Positions 9,358 to 18,079 of a stretch of DNA of 64,000 nucleotides are shown here, piece after piece. Where the stretch lies: NCBI GenBank assembly GCA_965215995.1, contig OZ244128.1:2418001-2482000 (forward strand). The letters run 5' to 3'. How positions within the stretch are numbered: position 1 is the stretch's first letter; each line of letters starts with the position of its first letter. The notes under the pieces were generated by a model, which was not told the origin of the DNA, searched no databases, and saw only the letters and a list, made by a program, of their open reading frames with translations. The DNA comes from SZUA-309 sp965215995 (lineage in GTDB: Bacteria > Pseudomonadota > Gammaproteobacteria > Pseudomonadales > Azotimanducaceae). The translations under genes and the position numbers were made by a program.

Positions 9358-10323
9358 GTGGGCGTTTTTGAGGTTTTCGACCTGAAGCCGGAGCCGGCCG
9401 ATATCACGGCCGAAGTGTTGGCCGGACTAGAGCAACCTGAGAAGGCGCTCAGCCCGAAGTTCTTCTACAACGAGAAAGGATCGGCGCTCTTCGAGACGAT
9501 CACCCAGCTGCCCGAGTACTACCTCACCCGCACCGAGCTTGCCATATTTGATGCGCACCTCGATGAGCTGGCGGCGCTGGTGCCGAGTGAAAGCTGCGTG
9601 GTCGAGTACGGGTCCGGCACCAGCCTGAAGATAAGAAAAGTGCTGGAGTCGCTTGCACCGAGGGCCTACGTACCGGTGGACATCTCCGGCGCCCACCTGA
9701 TCGCCATGGCGAAGCAGCTGGCGACGGACTTTCCGGATCTGGCGATTTATCCCACCTGCGCGGATTTCACCGCCGACTTCGAACTGCCGCCCCCCGTTGA
9801 ACGCCTTGTCAAAGTCGGTTTCTTTCCCGGGTCGAGCATCGGCAATTTCAATCCGAAGCAGGCAGAGGCATTCCTCGCCAGGGTATCGCACACCCTTGGC
9901 CCGGCTGGCAGGCTGATCATCGGCGTGGATCTGAAGAAGGACGTCGGCTTGCTGGAAGCGGCATATGATGATGCGGCCGGCGTAACCGCTGAATTCAATC
10001 TCAACCTGCTCAGTCACCTGGGCGAGGTGCTCGATGCGGACCTGGCGCCTGAGCGTTTTGCACACCGGGCTGAATACAACGTTGAGCTCGGTGCCATTCA
10101 GATGTTCCTTGATGTGTTGGAAACGCACACGGTGGAGATTGCCGAGGAATCCATCCACTTCAAAGCGGGTGAGGCAATCCATACGGAAAACTCCTTCAAG
10201 TACGACGCGGATGAGTTTCTCGGGCTGGCGACGCGGGCAGGTTTTGAGAAGCTGGGCTGCTGGCAGGACCCCAAAGGCTGGTTTGCGGTCTTTCTGCTGA
10301 CGGTTGATGAAGCCGGAGGCTAG
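9358..10323 (+). CDS. egtD: L-histidine N-alpha-methyltransferase EgtD
   Basis: SAM-dependent enzyme that trimethylates histidine to hercynine, the first step of ergothioneine synthesis. The 321-residue protein has the SAM motif VEYGSGTSLKIRKVLE near residue 82 and the family motif FPGSSIGNF. The start is uncertain: GTG 9358 is the first standard start. The best ribosome-binding sequence, AGGGAGG at 9322-9328, lies too far upstream and would fit an unusual ATC or ATT start near 9334-9340. Paired with egtB 59 bp upstream. Confidence 0.93.
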   Translation: MGVFEVFDLKPEPADITAEVLAGLEQPEKALSPKFFYNEKGSALFETITQLPEYYLTRTELAIFDAHLDELAALVPSESCVVEYGSGTSLKIRKVLESLAPRAYVPVDISGAHLIAMAKQLATDFPDLAIYPTCADFTADFELPPPVERLVKVGFFPGSSIGNFNPKQAEAFLARVSHTLGPAGRLIIGVDLKKDVGLLEAAYDDAAGVTAEFNLNLLSHLGEVLDADLAPERFAHRAEYNVELGAIQMFLDVLETHTVEIAEESIHFKAGEAIHTENSFKYDADEFLGLATRAGFEKLGCWQDPKGWFAVFLLTVDEAGG

Positions 10324-10401
10324 TCCGTGGTGAATGCAGGGTAGTTCTAACAGCGCGGCGTAACCGGGGCTTGCCATTTGACGACAACCTGGCGCCGTCG
10401 G

Positions 10402-11382
10402 TTACGGCTGGAGCACCCGTGGGTCGAGATAGAAGAAGTGCGCATGGTGGGCAGCCACAATGCGCTCGAACTCCTCCGGGTTGTTGGTGCGCACGTTCTT
10501 GCCATGGTCGCGCTCAATGGAGATTGCCAGCCGGGACAGCCAGAATGCCAACGCCCCGTAGAGGGCAAATACCGGAAACAACCGGATTTCGGAAAGGGAG
10601 AGCGGGCGGATATCGTGATAGGCACGAAGGAGCTCGACGACTCTGTCGGGGTTCATCAGGCCGGTGGAATCGGTGCACCAGTCGTTGGCTGCCACGGCCA
10701 GGTCGTAGATCAGAACGCCGCGCGACGCGTGGTGGAAGTCCAGGACGCCGGTCAACCCGCGCTCATTGAACAGCACGTTGTCACGGAAGAGATCCCCGTG
10801 GATAACGCCTCTCGGCAGGTCTGCCACGTCGCGCCGAGCCAGCAGATGGCTGATCTCCCGGGTGGTGTCGGTGAGCAGAGTTCGGCTGAGGTAGGGCAGG
10901 TGGTCTTTTACCAGCGCGGCCTGATGGGCGAGCCAGGGGGCCGTGCGCGGATAGTCGGGTATGGGCTCTTCCCACCCGGCTGTGGCCAGGTGAAAACGGG
11001 CAATGAAACGTCCGAGCGCAGAGACCTGCTTGAGTGTCGGATTGTAGACATGTTTCCCGGTCAGACGATGGGAAAGCAGGATCAGCTTGCCGTCGTAGCT
11101 GTCGATCGCGTCGCCTTTCAGGTTGCGAATGATGCCCGCCACGGGCAGGCCGGCTTCCGCGCACAGGTCCAACAGAGGAACGTACGCGCCCCCGGCGTTG
11201 GATGGCTGCTCGATGATTGTCAGCACGAACTCCCGCTCACGGCCCGCATCCAGGGTGCGGATGAAGTAGTTGCTGTTCTCGATGCCATTCACAGCAGGCC
11301 AGTAGCGGATCAGCTCGCCGACGCCATAGCTTGCGATCGCATGCTCGAGATCGAGCACATCCAGTTGGGTGATGGCGTTCAT
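10402..11382 (-). CDS. thrB: homoserine kinase (choline kinase-like fold)
   Basis: Phosphorylates homoserine in threonine synthesis. The 326-residue protein belongs to the aminoglycoside-phosphotransferase fold ThrB found in Pseudomonas-type bacteria. It has the Brenner motif HGDLFRDNVLF near residue 195 followed by GVLDFHHAS, the metal-binding aspartate region. The neighbours DUF2782 and polA support this assignment over a generic phosphotransferase. It is convergent with egtD; the 78 bp between them hold nothing I recognise. Confidence 0.9.
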   Translation of the reverse strand: MNAITQLDVLDLEHAIASYGVGELIRYWPAVNGIENSNYFIRTLDAGREREFVLTIIEQPSNAGGAYVPLLDLCAEAGLPVAGIIRNLKGDAIDSYDGKLILLSHRLTGKHVYNPTLKQVSALGRFIARFHLATAGWEEPIPDYPRTAPWLAHQAALVKDHLPYLSRTLLTDTTREISHLLARRDVADLPRGVIHGDLFRDNVLFNERGLTGVLDFHHASRGVLIYDLAVAANDWCTDSTGLMNPDRVVELLRAYHDIRPLSLSEIRLFPVFALYGALAFWLSRLAISIERDHGKNVRTNNPEEFERIVAAHHAHFFYLDPRVLQP

Positions 11383-11395
11383 GGCTTAGCGATCG

Positions 11396-11728
11396 CTAGA
11401 ATTCGACGATGACCCAGCTGGGCAGAAGTGTCTCGGCGCGTTCCAGACTTTCGTGCCCGGCCGTCTGATCCTGCGGGACAAGATAGTAGGGTTTGCCCCA
11501 GGTGGGAACGATCCGAACCATGCGCAGCACCCCGCCCTGACGGTATTCATGCACGGTGCGGTCTTCTTCCTGAATGATGGTTACGTCCGGGCCGCGGATG
11601 TCTTCGGCCTCCGCGGCGGTCGCAGCCGTGCTGATCAGAGCAGCAGCGAATATTCCGAGCCCGCAGGCCGCCGCGCGCGTCAGGGTGCCACGAATCTGGA
11701 GTCTTGAGAGCCTGGCTGGATTGATCAT
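11396..11728 (-). CDS. DUF2782 family secreted protein
   Basis: Small exported protein of the DUF2782 family, which is regularly encoded between thrB and polA; function unknown. From ATG 11728 (MINPARL) it has a signal peptide ending around AATAAEA, then the conserved block of the family (DVTIIQEEDRTVHEYRQGG and RMVRIVPTWGKPYYLVP). It ends 13 bp before thrB, so the two are probably co-transcribed. An earlier start at 11758 is possible but would crowd the polA control region. Confidence 0.85.
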   Translation of the reverse strand: MINPARLSRLQIRGTLTRAAACGLGIFAAALISTAATAAEAEDIRGPDVTIIQEEDRTVHEYRQGGVLRMVRIVPTWGKPYYLVPQDQTAGHESLERAETLLPSWVIVEF

Positions 11729-11803
11729 TGCATGCCATCGCACGTTCGCGAACCTCAAGTATCATGTTACCAAAGTGAGTGGGAGGCGCGCAGATGGTGG
11801 CGA

Positions 11804-14527
11804 ATGATGGCAAATAAAGGAGCGGTGGAAGACCAGACGCCGCCGCTGGTGCTGGTGGACGGCAGCTCGTACCTGTTTCGTGCCTATCACGCCCTGCCCG
11901 ATCTCAGAACCAGCGATGACTTCCCCACCGGGGCGGTGCGCGGTGTGATCGCCATGATTCGAAAGCTGGCCAAGGACTACGAGGGCAGCCCCATCGCCGT
12001 GGTCTTTGACGCCAAAGGCAAAACGTTCCGCAACGAGCTCTACAAGGAGTACAAAGCCAGCCGGCCGCCCATGCCGGACGACCTGCGTCAGCAGATCGAG
12101 CCCATCCACGAGATCATCCGGGCCATGGGTCTGCCGCTTCTGATCGTGCCGGACGTGGAGGCGGACGACGTGATCGGCACGCTGGCGGCTCAGGCAACGA
12201 ATGCCAAGCGCGATACGGTGGTCTCGACCGGCGACAAAGACATGGCTCAGCTGGTGACCGACCACGTGACGCTGGTGAATACCATGACCGAGACAACGAT
12301 GGATCGGGACGGCGTGGTGGAGAAATTCGGAGTCATGCCGGAACAGATCATCGATTACCTGGCGCTGATGGGCGACACGGTGGACAACATCCCCGGCGTA
12401 CCGAAAGTAGGCCCGAAAACTGCGGCCAAGTGGCTTAATGAGCACAACGACCTGGATACGATCATCGACAAGGCAGATGAGTTCAAGGGCAAGATCGGTG
12501 AGAACCTTCGGGGTGCGCTGGACCAGCTTCCACTGTCTCGGACACTGACCGAGATCCGCTGCGACCTGGATCTGCCGCTGAAGCTGGAGGAGCTGATTCC
12601 ATCCGCGCCAGACGAGGAAGCACTGAAGGCGCTGTTTGAGCGGTTTGAGTTCAAAGCCTGGATTGCCGAGCTCAGTGGCGATGCGGTAGAGGATGACGAT
12701 GGGCCACCCGAGGCGGTGGACGGCAACTACCGGACCATCGGCAGCATGGCCGAACTCGAGGCGCTGATCGAAGATCTGCGCAAATCCGGCATTTTCGCTT
12801 TCGACACCGAAACGACCAGCCTCGACTACATGGACGCAGCGCTGGTGGGCTTTTCCTTCTGCGCCGAGGCGGGCGAAGCCTGCTACGTGCCGGTGGGTCA
12901 TAGCTACCCAGGGGCGCCGGATCAGCTCTCGCTGACCGCGGTACTGGAGAAGCTCACACCATTGCTTGCGGATGAGTCGGTGAAGAAGGTGGGTCAGCAC
13001 CTGAAGTACGACCTGAACGTGCTCGATCGCTACGACGTGACGGTGAACGGCATCGAGTACGACACCATGCTCGAGTCCTACGTCCTGAACAGCGTCGGCA
13101 GCCGGCACAACATGGACGATCTGGCCAAACGCTACCTGGGCCGGGAAACCATCAAGTACGAGGACATCGCCGGTAAGGGCGCCAAGCAGATCACCTTCGA
13201 TCAGGTGCCGGTTGAGCAGGCCTCGGACTACGCGGCGGAAGATGCGGACGTGACCTGGCAGCTGCACCAGGTGCTCTGGCCGAAGCTCGAGGCAGAGCCC
13301 ACATTGACCCGCGTGTTCAAAGACATCGAGATGCCGCTCATGCCCGTGCTCTCCCGGATCGAGCGCACCGGTACGCTGATCGATGGTGGCCTGCTGGCGG
13401 AGCAGAGCAAGGAGCTCGCCGAGCGAATGCAGAGTCTCCAGGCCAAGGCCTACGAGCTCGCGGATGGCGAGTTCAATCTGGGCTCACCGAAGCAGCTGCA
13501 GGAGGTGCTCTACGATCGGCTCGGCCTGCCGGTGCTGAAAAAGACACCGAAAGGCGCACCATCCACGGCAGAACCCGTGCTGATCGACCTGGCCCGGGAC
13601 TACGAGTTGCCGCAGGTCATCATGGACTATCGCGGGCTTGCCAAGCTGAAGTCCACCTATACGGACAAGCTGCCGCTCGTGATCAATCAGAAGACAGGCC
13701 GGGTCCACACCTCCTACCATCAGGCAGTGGCGGCAACGGGCCGGCTGTCCTCGACGGATCCGAACCTGCAGAACATCCCGATTCGGACCGCGGATGGTCG
13801 GAAGATCCGTCAGGCGTTCGTGGCACCGCCGGGGCGGAAAATCATTGCCGCCGACTATTCCCAGATCGAGCTCAGAATCATGGCGCATCTCTCCGGGGAT
13901 GCTGGCCTCACCGAGGCTTTTGCCAACGATCAGGACATTCATCGGGCCACCGCGTCCGAGGTGTTCTCGGTGGCGCTTGATGAAGTCAGCGATGATCAGC
14001 GCCGGAACGCCAAGGCCATCAACTTCGGCCTCATCTACGGGATGTCGGCCTTCGGCCTGGGTCGGCAGCTGTCCATCTCCAGAACCCTGGCCCAGGATTA
14101 CATCGACCGTTACTTCGCCCGCTATCCGGGCGTGGCCGGGTACATGGAACGAACCCGCGCGCTGGCCCACGATCAGGGTTTTGTGGAGACGGTCTACGGC
14201 CGCCGCCTCTACCTGCCGGAGATCAACTCGAAGAACCATCAGCGGCGCCAAGCCGCTGAACGCACCGCCATCAACGCACCCATGCAGGGCACGGCGGCCG
14301 ACATCATCAAGCGGGCCATGCTGGCGGTGGATACCTGGTTACCGGCTTCCGGGCTGGATGCGCTGATGATCATGCAGGTGCACGACGAGCTGGTTTTCGA
14401 GGTTCTTGAGGAAGACGTGGACGGGCTTGTTTCCGGTGTGAACGAGCGCATGGCGGCCGCCGCAGACCTGTCCGTGGCGCTGGTGGTCGAGGCGGGCGTC
14501 GGGAACAACTGGGACGAGGCGCATTGA
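11804..14527 (+). CDS. polA: DNA polymerase I
   Basis: Repair and Okazaki-fragment polymerase. Start at ATG 11804, giving MMANKGAVEDQTPPLVLVDG; the longer frame from 11732 has no family counterpart. Three domains are intact: the 5'-3' exonuclease (residues 14-300, with VVFDAKGKTFR and EADDVIGTL), the 3'-5' proofreading exonuclease with FDTETTSLD near 332, and the polymerase with DYSQIELRIMAHLSGD near 683 and VHDELVFEV near 859. Divergent from DUF2782 across about 75 bp. Confidence 0.97.
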   Translation: MMANKGAVEDQTPPLVLVDGSSYLFRAYHALPDLRTSDDFPTGAVRGVIAMIRKLAKDYEGSPIAVVFDAKGKTFRNELYKEYKASRPPMPDDLRQQIEPIHEIIRAMGLPLLIVPDVEADDVIGTLAAQATNAKRDTVVSTGDKDMAQLVTDHVTLVNTMTETTMDRDGVVEKFGVMPEQIIDYLALMGDTVDNIPGVPKVGPKTAAKWLNEHNDLDTIIDKADEFKGKIGENLRGALDQLPLSRTLTEIRCDLDLPLKLEELIPSAPDEEALKALFERFEFKAWIAELSGDAVEDDDGPPEAVDGNYRTIGSMAELEALIEDLRKSGIFAFDTETTSLDYMDAALVGFSFCAEAGEACYVPVGHSYPGAPDQLSLTAVLEKLTPLLADESVKKVGQHLKYDLNVLDRYDVTVNGIEYDTMLESYVLNSVGSRHNMDDLAKRYLGRETIKYEDIAGKGAKQITFDQVPVEQASDYAAEDADVTWQLHQVLWPKLEAEPTLTRVFKDIEMPLMPVLSRIERTGTLIDGGLLAEQSKELAERMQSLQAKAYELADGEFNLGSPKQLQEVLYDRLGLPVLKKTPKGAPSTAEPVLIDLARDYELPQVIMDYRGLAKLKSTYTDKLPLVINQKTGRVHTSYHQAVAATGRLSSTDPNLQNIPIRTADGRKIRQAFVAPPGRKIIAADYSQIELRIMAHLSGDAGLTEAFANDQDIHRATASEVFSVALDEVSDDQRRNAKAINFGLIYGMSAFGLGRQLSISRTLAQDYIDRYFARYPGVAGYMERTRALAHDQGFVETVYGRRLYLPEINSKNHQRRQAAERTAINAPMQGTAADIIKRAMLAVDTWLPASGLDALMIMQVHDELVFEVLEEDVDGLVSGVNERMAAAADLSVALVVEAGVGNNWDEAH

Positions 14528-14665
14528 GATGGCGACCGTTTAGCAGACCGAGAGCAGCTCTACTGTCCGGAGATCGACCAGCGATTTCACATAGACGTGG
14601 CGCAGCCCGATGCGAAAGCTTGTTGGCTGATGTGCGGGAGTGGGTGGCGGCAGCGAAAGGCTGAG

Positions 14666-15337
14666 TCAGGGATCCGCATTGCCGGTCTCACCCAGCCAAT
14701 CGGTCAGCCTGGCGACGAGCTCCGGCAAACCCTGACCGCTGACGGCTGAAAAGAGCTGCACCGAAGTCAGCGCAGCACCCTGGACCGAGTTGCGCACCTG
14801 CTGCAACACCTTGCCCTGGGCACCGCGTTTCAGCTTGTCTGCCTTGTTCAGAAGGATGTGCAGCGGCAGCTCGGAGGGGTCCGCCCACTCGATCAGCTCG
14901 ATGTCGAAGGGTTGCAGCGGATGGCGGATGTCCATCACCAGTATCACTCCGGCCAGGGCGTCGCGTTCGTTCAGATAGTCGTTCACGGTCTGTTGCCAGG
15001 CGGCTTGATCGGACTTGCCGGCCTGGGCGTACCCATAGCCGGGCAGGTCGACCAGGCGACCGCTGGTGCCGGGCACATCGAAGAAGTTCAGCAGTTGCGT
15101 GCGTCCCGGTTGCTTGGAGACCTTGGCGGTGCGACGGTTGCCGGTGAGTCGGTTCAGTACGGAGGACTTCCCGGCGTTCGATCGGCCCGCAAAGACGATC
15201 TCCGGACCGATTTCCGGCGGGCACTGGCTGAGCTTGGCGGCGCTTTTCAGGAAGCTGGCTGCCAGGCGCGGTGCGTCAGCCGCCGAACGCCCGGTGCCAC
15301 TTCCCTTTCGAGCCGATTTCCTGGGCTGTTTGCTCAC
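14666..15337 (-). CDS. engB: ribosome biogenesis GTP-binding protein EngB/YsxC
   Basis: Essential small GTPase acting in large ribosomal subunit assembly. The 223-residue protein has the P-loop GRSNAGKSS near residue 51, the G3 motif VDLPGYGYAQ and G4 LNKADK. The basic N-terminal extension (MSKQPRKSARKGSG) is longer than usual. Convergent with polA across 138 bp with no gene, and divergent from cytochrome c4, as in Pseudomonas. Confidence 0.95.
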   Translation of the reverse strand: MSKQPRKSARKGSGTGRSAADAPRLAASFLKSAAKLSQCPPEIGPEIVFAGRSNAGKSSVLNRLTGNRRTAKVSKQPGRTQLLNFFDVPGTSGRLVDLPGYGYAQAGKSDQAAWQQTVNDYLNERDALAGVILVMDIRHPLQPFDIELIEWADPSELPLHILLNKADKLKRGAQGKVLQQVRNSVQGAALTSVQLFSAVSGQGLPELVARLTDWLGETGNADP

Positions 15338-15410
15338 TTCCCTGCCTGTCTTTGGCCGTCTGCCAGTAGCACAACCGATGCCGATGACCGCTATCGGCCC
15401 TGTTCCGAGG

Positions 15411-15440
15411 ACTGCTACTGGGTGGCGGTTATTGTATAAT
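15411..15440 (+). promoter_or_regulatory. candidate promoter for cytochrome c4
   Basis: A perfect -10 hexamer TATAAT at 15435-15440 sits about 90 bp before the cytochrome c4 start in the divergent gap with engB. No good -35 box is visible at the right distance, so an activator or another start site may be involved. Confidence 0.45.
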
Positions 15441-15531
15441 CCGCGCCCGGCAAAACGCCGAGCCGCCGCGGGAATCGCGGCATGCGGTCACAACCGCAGT
15501 GTACAAGACAAATCAGTAGGACTATTCAGCA

Positions 15532-16194
15532 ATGGCGTCACCACATCTGAGGCCCTCTTACCCGCGGTCTCTGGCAACGGCTTTGGCCTCCGTTCTGGCA
15601 GCAGTCATGTTCACGGTTACTGTTCCGGCGTTGGCTGCCGGTGACCCTGCCGCCGGTGAAGCACAGGCTGCAGTCTGTGCGGCCTGCCACGGGCAGGACG
15701 GCGCGACGGGTCTGGACCCCACTTATCCGAATCTGGCGGGCCAGAACGAGAAGTACACGCTGCATCAACTGATCGCCATTCGCGATGGCGATCGGAACGT
15801 CGCCCTGATGGCGGGTCAGCTGAATGGCAAGAGTGACGACGATCTGGCCGATCTGGCGGCATACTACGCCAGCCTGCCAGTCAAGATCAGCCAGGCCCAG
15901 GGCGACGATGAGACCCTGACGGCCGCCGCAAACATCTATCGCGGCGGCATCGCGGCGAAAGGCGTTGCGGCCTGCTCTTCCTGCCACGCGCCGACCGGCA
16001 ACGGCAACGCAGCCGCGGGCTATCCGGACATCGGCGGCCAGCCGGCGGGCTACACCATTGCTCAGCTCACCGCCTATCGTGAAGGCGAGCGGACCACGGA
16101 CGAAAACGTGGGTGGCATGATGCGCGGGGTGGCCCAGGGTCTTACTGACAAGGAAATTGCCGCGTTGGCGGATTACATCCAGGGCCTGCACTGA
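15532..16194 (+). CDS. diheme cytochrome c4
   Basis: Periplasmic two-heme electron carrier, a likely donor to the cytochrome oxidase encoded earlier. The 220-residue protein has an N-terminal signal peptide ending near PALAAGD and two cytochrome c domains with heme motifs CAACH (C49-H53) and CSSCH (C148-H152), each followed by its own distal methionine region. The order engB/c4/dsbA/endonuclease is a known gammaproteobacterial block. Confidence 0.95.
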   Translation: MASPHLRPSYPRSLATALASVLAAVMFTVTVPALAAGDPAAGEAQAAVCAACHGQDGATGLDPTYPNLAGQNEKYTLHQLIAIRDGDRNVALMAGQLNGKSDDDLADLAAYYASLPVKISQAQGDDETLTAAANIYRGGIAAKGVAACSSCHAPTGNGNAAAGYPDIGGQPAGYTIAQLTAYREGERTTDENVGGMMRGVAQGLTDKEIAALADYIQGLH

Positions 16195-16366
16195 CTTACT
16201 GCGCGCTACGCGATAGAAGGCGGTTCCAATTCGGCAAACCACCGGTTGCACCATTTCCCCGGCTCGCGGTCTAATTTCCGCCCTGATGGGCAGATGTTCA
16301 GGTACCGTTCGGCCTGAACCTGTTTGAATGGCGTGATGAACTGGATGATCCGGAAGTAGGAAGCTC

Positions 16367-17065
16367 ATGAAATCTAGATTTACTGCCGCTGTGCTCTCCG
16401 TCCTGGCCGTTCTTGGCATTTCTCTCAACGCCCAGGCGATGGAGTTCGAGGAAGGCACCCACTACGAACGCCTCACTTTGCCGGTGCAGACGGCGGACGA
16501 CAGCCGGGTGGAGGTGGTGGAGGCCTTTTCCTACGCCTGTGTGCACTGCAAGACTTTCGATCCGGCCGTGGAGGCCTGGCACCATGAGCAAGGCGCGGGC
16601 GTGGACTTCCAGCGTATGCCGGCCATCTTCAACCAGACCTGGGCCATATTTGCCCAGGCCTACTACACCGCAGAAGTGCTGGGCGTGACCGAGCAGGTGC
16701 ACACGCCGATCTTCAAGGCCATTCATGAGCAGGGTAAGGACCTCCGGGATCCGGCCGCCATGGCGATTCTGTTCGAGACTTTCGCGGGCGTGCCCAAATC
16801 GGATTTCGAGCAGGTCTATGACAGCTTCGGGGTGCGTTCGAAGATGCAGCAGGCGCAGGCCCATGGTCGTGCCTATGGCCTCACCGGCACACCGTCGATG
16901 ATTGTCGATGGACTTTATAGAACCGATGGCCAGATGGCTGGCAGCAACGCCATGATGCTTGAAGTCGTAGACTTCCTGGTGGCGAAGCAAGCGCTTGAAC
17001 GAGGCATCGATCTGCCGCCGCCTACACCCACAGCACCCGCCGATCTGACCGCAGAAGGCGAGTAG
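16367..17065 (+). CDS. dsbA: thiol:disulfide interchange protein DsbA
   Basis: Periplasmic oxidase that introduces disulfide bonds into exported proteins. The 232-residue protein has a signal peptide (cleavage near NAQA-ME), the thioredoxin-fold active site CVHC (C58, C61) and the cis-proline loop GTPSMIV near residue 179. The 172 bp before it hold no gene. It is followed by the endonuclease-family gene. Confidence 0.94.
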   Translation: MKSRFTAAVLSVLAVLGISLNAQAMEFEEGTHYERLTLPVQTADDSRVEVVEAFSYACVHCKTFDPAVEAWHHEQGAGVDFQRMPAIFNQTWAIFAQAYYTAEVLGVTEQVHTPIFKAIHEQGKDLRDPAAMAILFETFAGVPKSDFEQVYDSFGVRSKMQQAQAHGRAYGLTGTPSMIVDGLYRTDGQMAGSNAMMLEVVDFLVAKQALERGIDLPPPTPTAPADLTAEGE

Positions 17066-17145
17066 CGGCATCTCGTAGGTCGCTCACACAGAAATCACAC
17101 GCTTACGAAATACTTAAGAATCAGAATCCCAACAAGCGAGCAAAA

Positions 17146-18075
17146 GTGCCAGACAGTCCACATTCCGCAGTACCGAGGACGGCTAAACTCCTTGCCAGGT
17201 CATTGGAGCAGTCGGCCATGCTCGCCTGGTCAAAAAGGGGCGATCTGAGATCCCCGGGGAATTCTGAAATCAACGTGTTGAGTCACTTCGAGCCGGTTGC
17301 GGTCGAGGCGACGGACAAGTGCACGCTCAAGTTCCTGAGCTACAACATTCAGGTCGGCATCCGCACGACTAAATACCGCCACTACGTGACCAAGGGCTGG
17401 AAGCACGTGCTGCCGCACGAATCCCGCAACCACACCCTGACCCGGATCGCGGACGTGGTTACCGATTACGATTTCGTGGCACTTCAGGAAATCGATGCGG
17501 GCAGCCTGCGCAGCGGCTTCATCAACCAGGTGGAATACCTGGCCGAACGGGCGCAGTTCCCTTACTGGTACACCCAGCTGAACCGGGATCTCGGCCCGCT
17601 GGCCCAGCATGGCAACGGCCTGCTCTCACGCATCGCCCCGGAAGACATGGAAGATCATCGCCTGCCCGGTGCCATTCCCGGCCGCGGTGCCATCGTCGTG
17701 CGGCTGCCGTTCGGTGATGCCAGCGTGCTTGTGGTGATGCTGCACCTTTCGCTGGGCGAACGTTCACGTGCCATGCAGCTCGAGTACGTGAAAGGTCTGA
17801 TCGATGGCGAAGATCACGTGGTGGTAATGGGCGACATGAACAGCCACCTGGCTGATCTGCTGTTCGACTCCCCATTGGCGGAAACGGCTCTGCGCCCCGC
17901 CGAAAGCGTGGCACCCACCTTCCCATCCTGGCGCCCGTCGGTGGCACTGGATCACATTCTGGTCTCGCCCAAGCTCGCGATCGGCAAGTGTGAGGTGCTC
18001 GATTGCCGCCTCTCCGACCACCGGCCGATCTCCGTGAGCCTGACCCGGGCGGACAGGCTCACGGCGGTTCAGTAG
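17146..18075 (+). CDS. endonuclease/exonuclease/phosphatase family protein
   Basis: Metal-dependent phosphoesterase of the DNase I-like fold; true substrate unknown. The 309-residue protein shows the family motifs in order: LSYNIQVG, LQEIDAGS, GDMNSH, LDHILVS and SDHRPISV. The start GTG 17146 gives about 55 residues before the catalytic domain; a later start is possible. The gene is a fixed neighbour of dsbA in Pseudomonas-like genomes. Confidence 0.88.
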   Translation: MPDSPHSAVPRTAKLLARSLEQSAMLAWSKRGDLRSPGNSEINVLSHFEPVAVEATDKCTLKFLSYNIQVGIRTTKYRHYVTKGWKHVLPHESRNHTLTRIADVVTDYDFVALQEIDAGSLRSGFINQVEYLAERAQFPYWYTQLNRDLGPLAQHGNGLLSRIAPEDMEDHRLPGAIPGRGAIVVRLPFGDASVLVVMLHLSLGERSRAMQLEYVKGLIDGEDHVVVMGDMNSHLADLLFDSPLAETALRPAESVAPTFPSWRPSVALDHILVSPKLAIGKCEVLDCRLSDHRPISVSLTRADRLTAVQ

Positions 18076-18079
18076 CGGG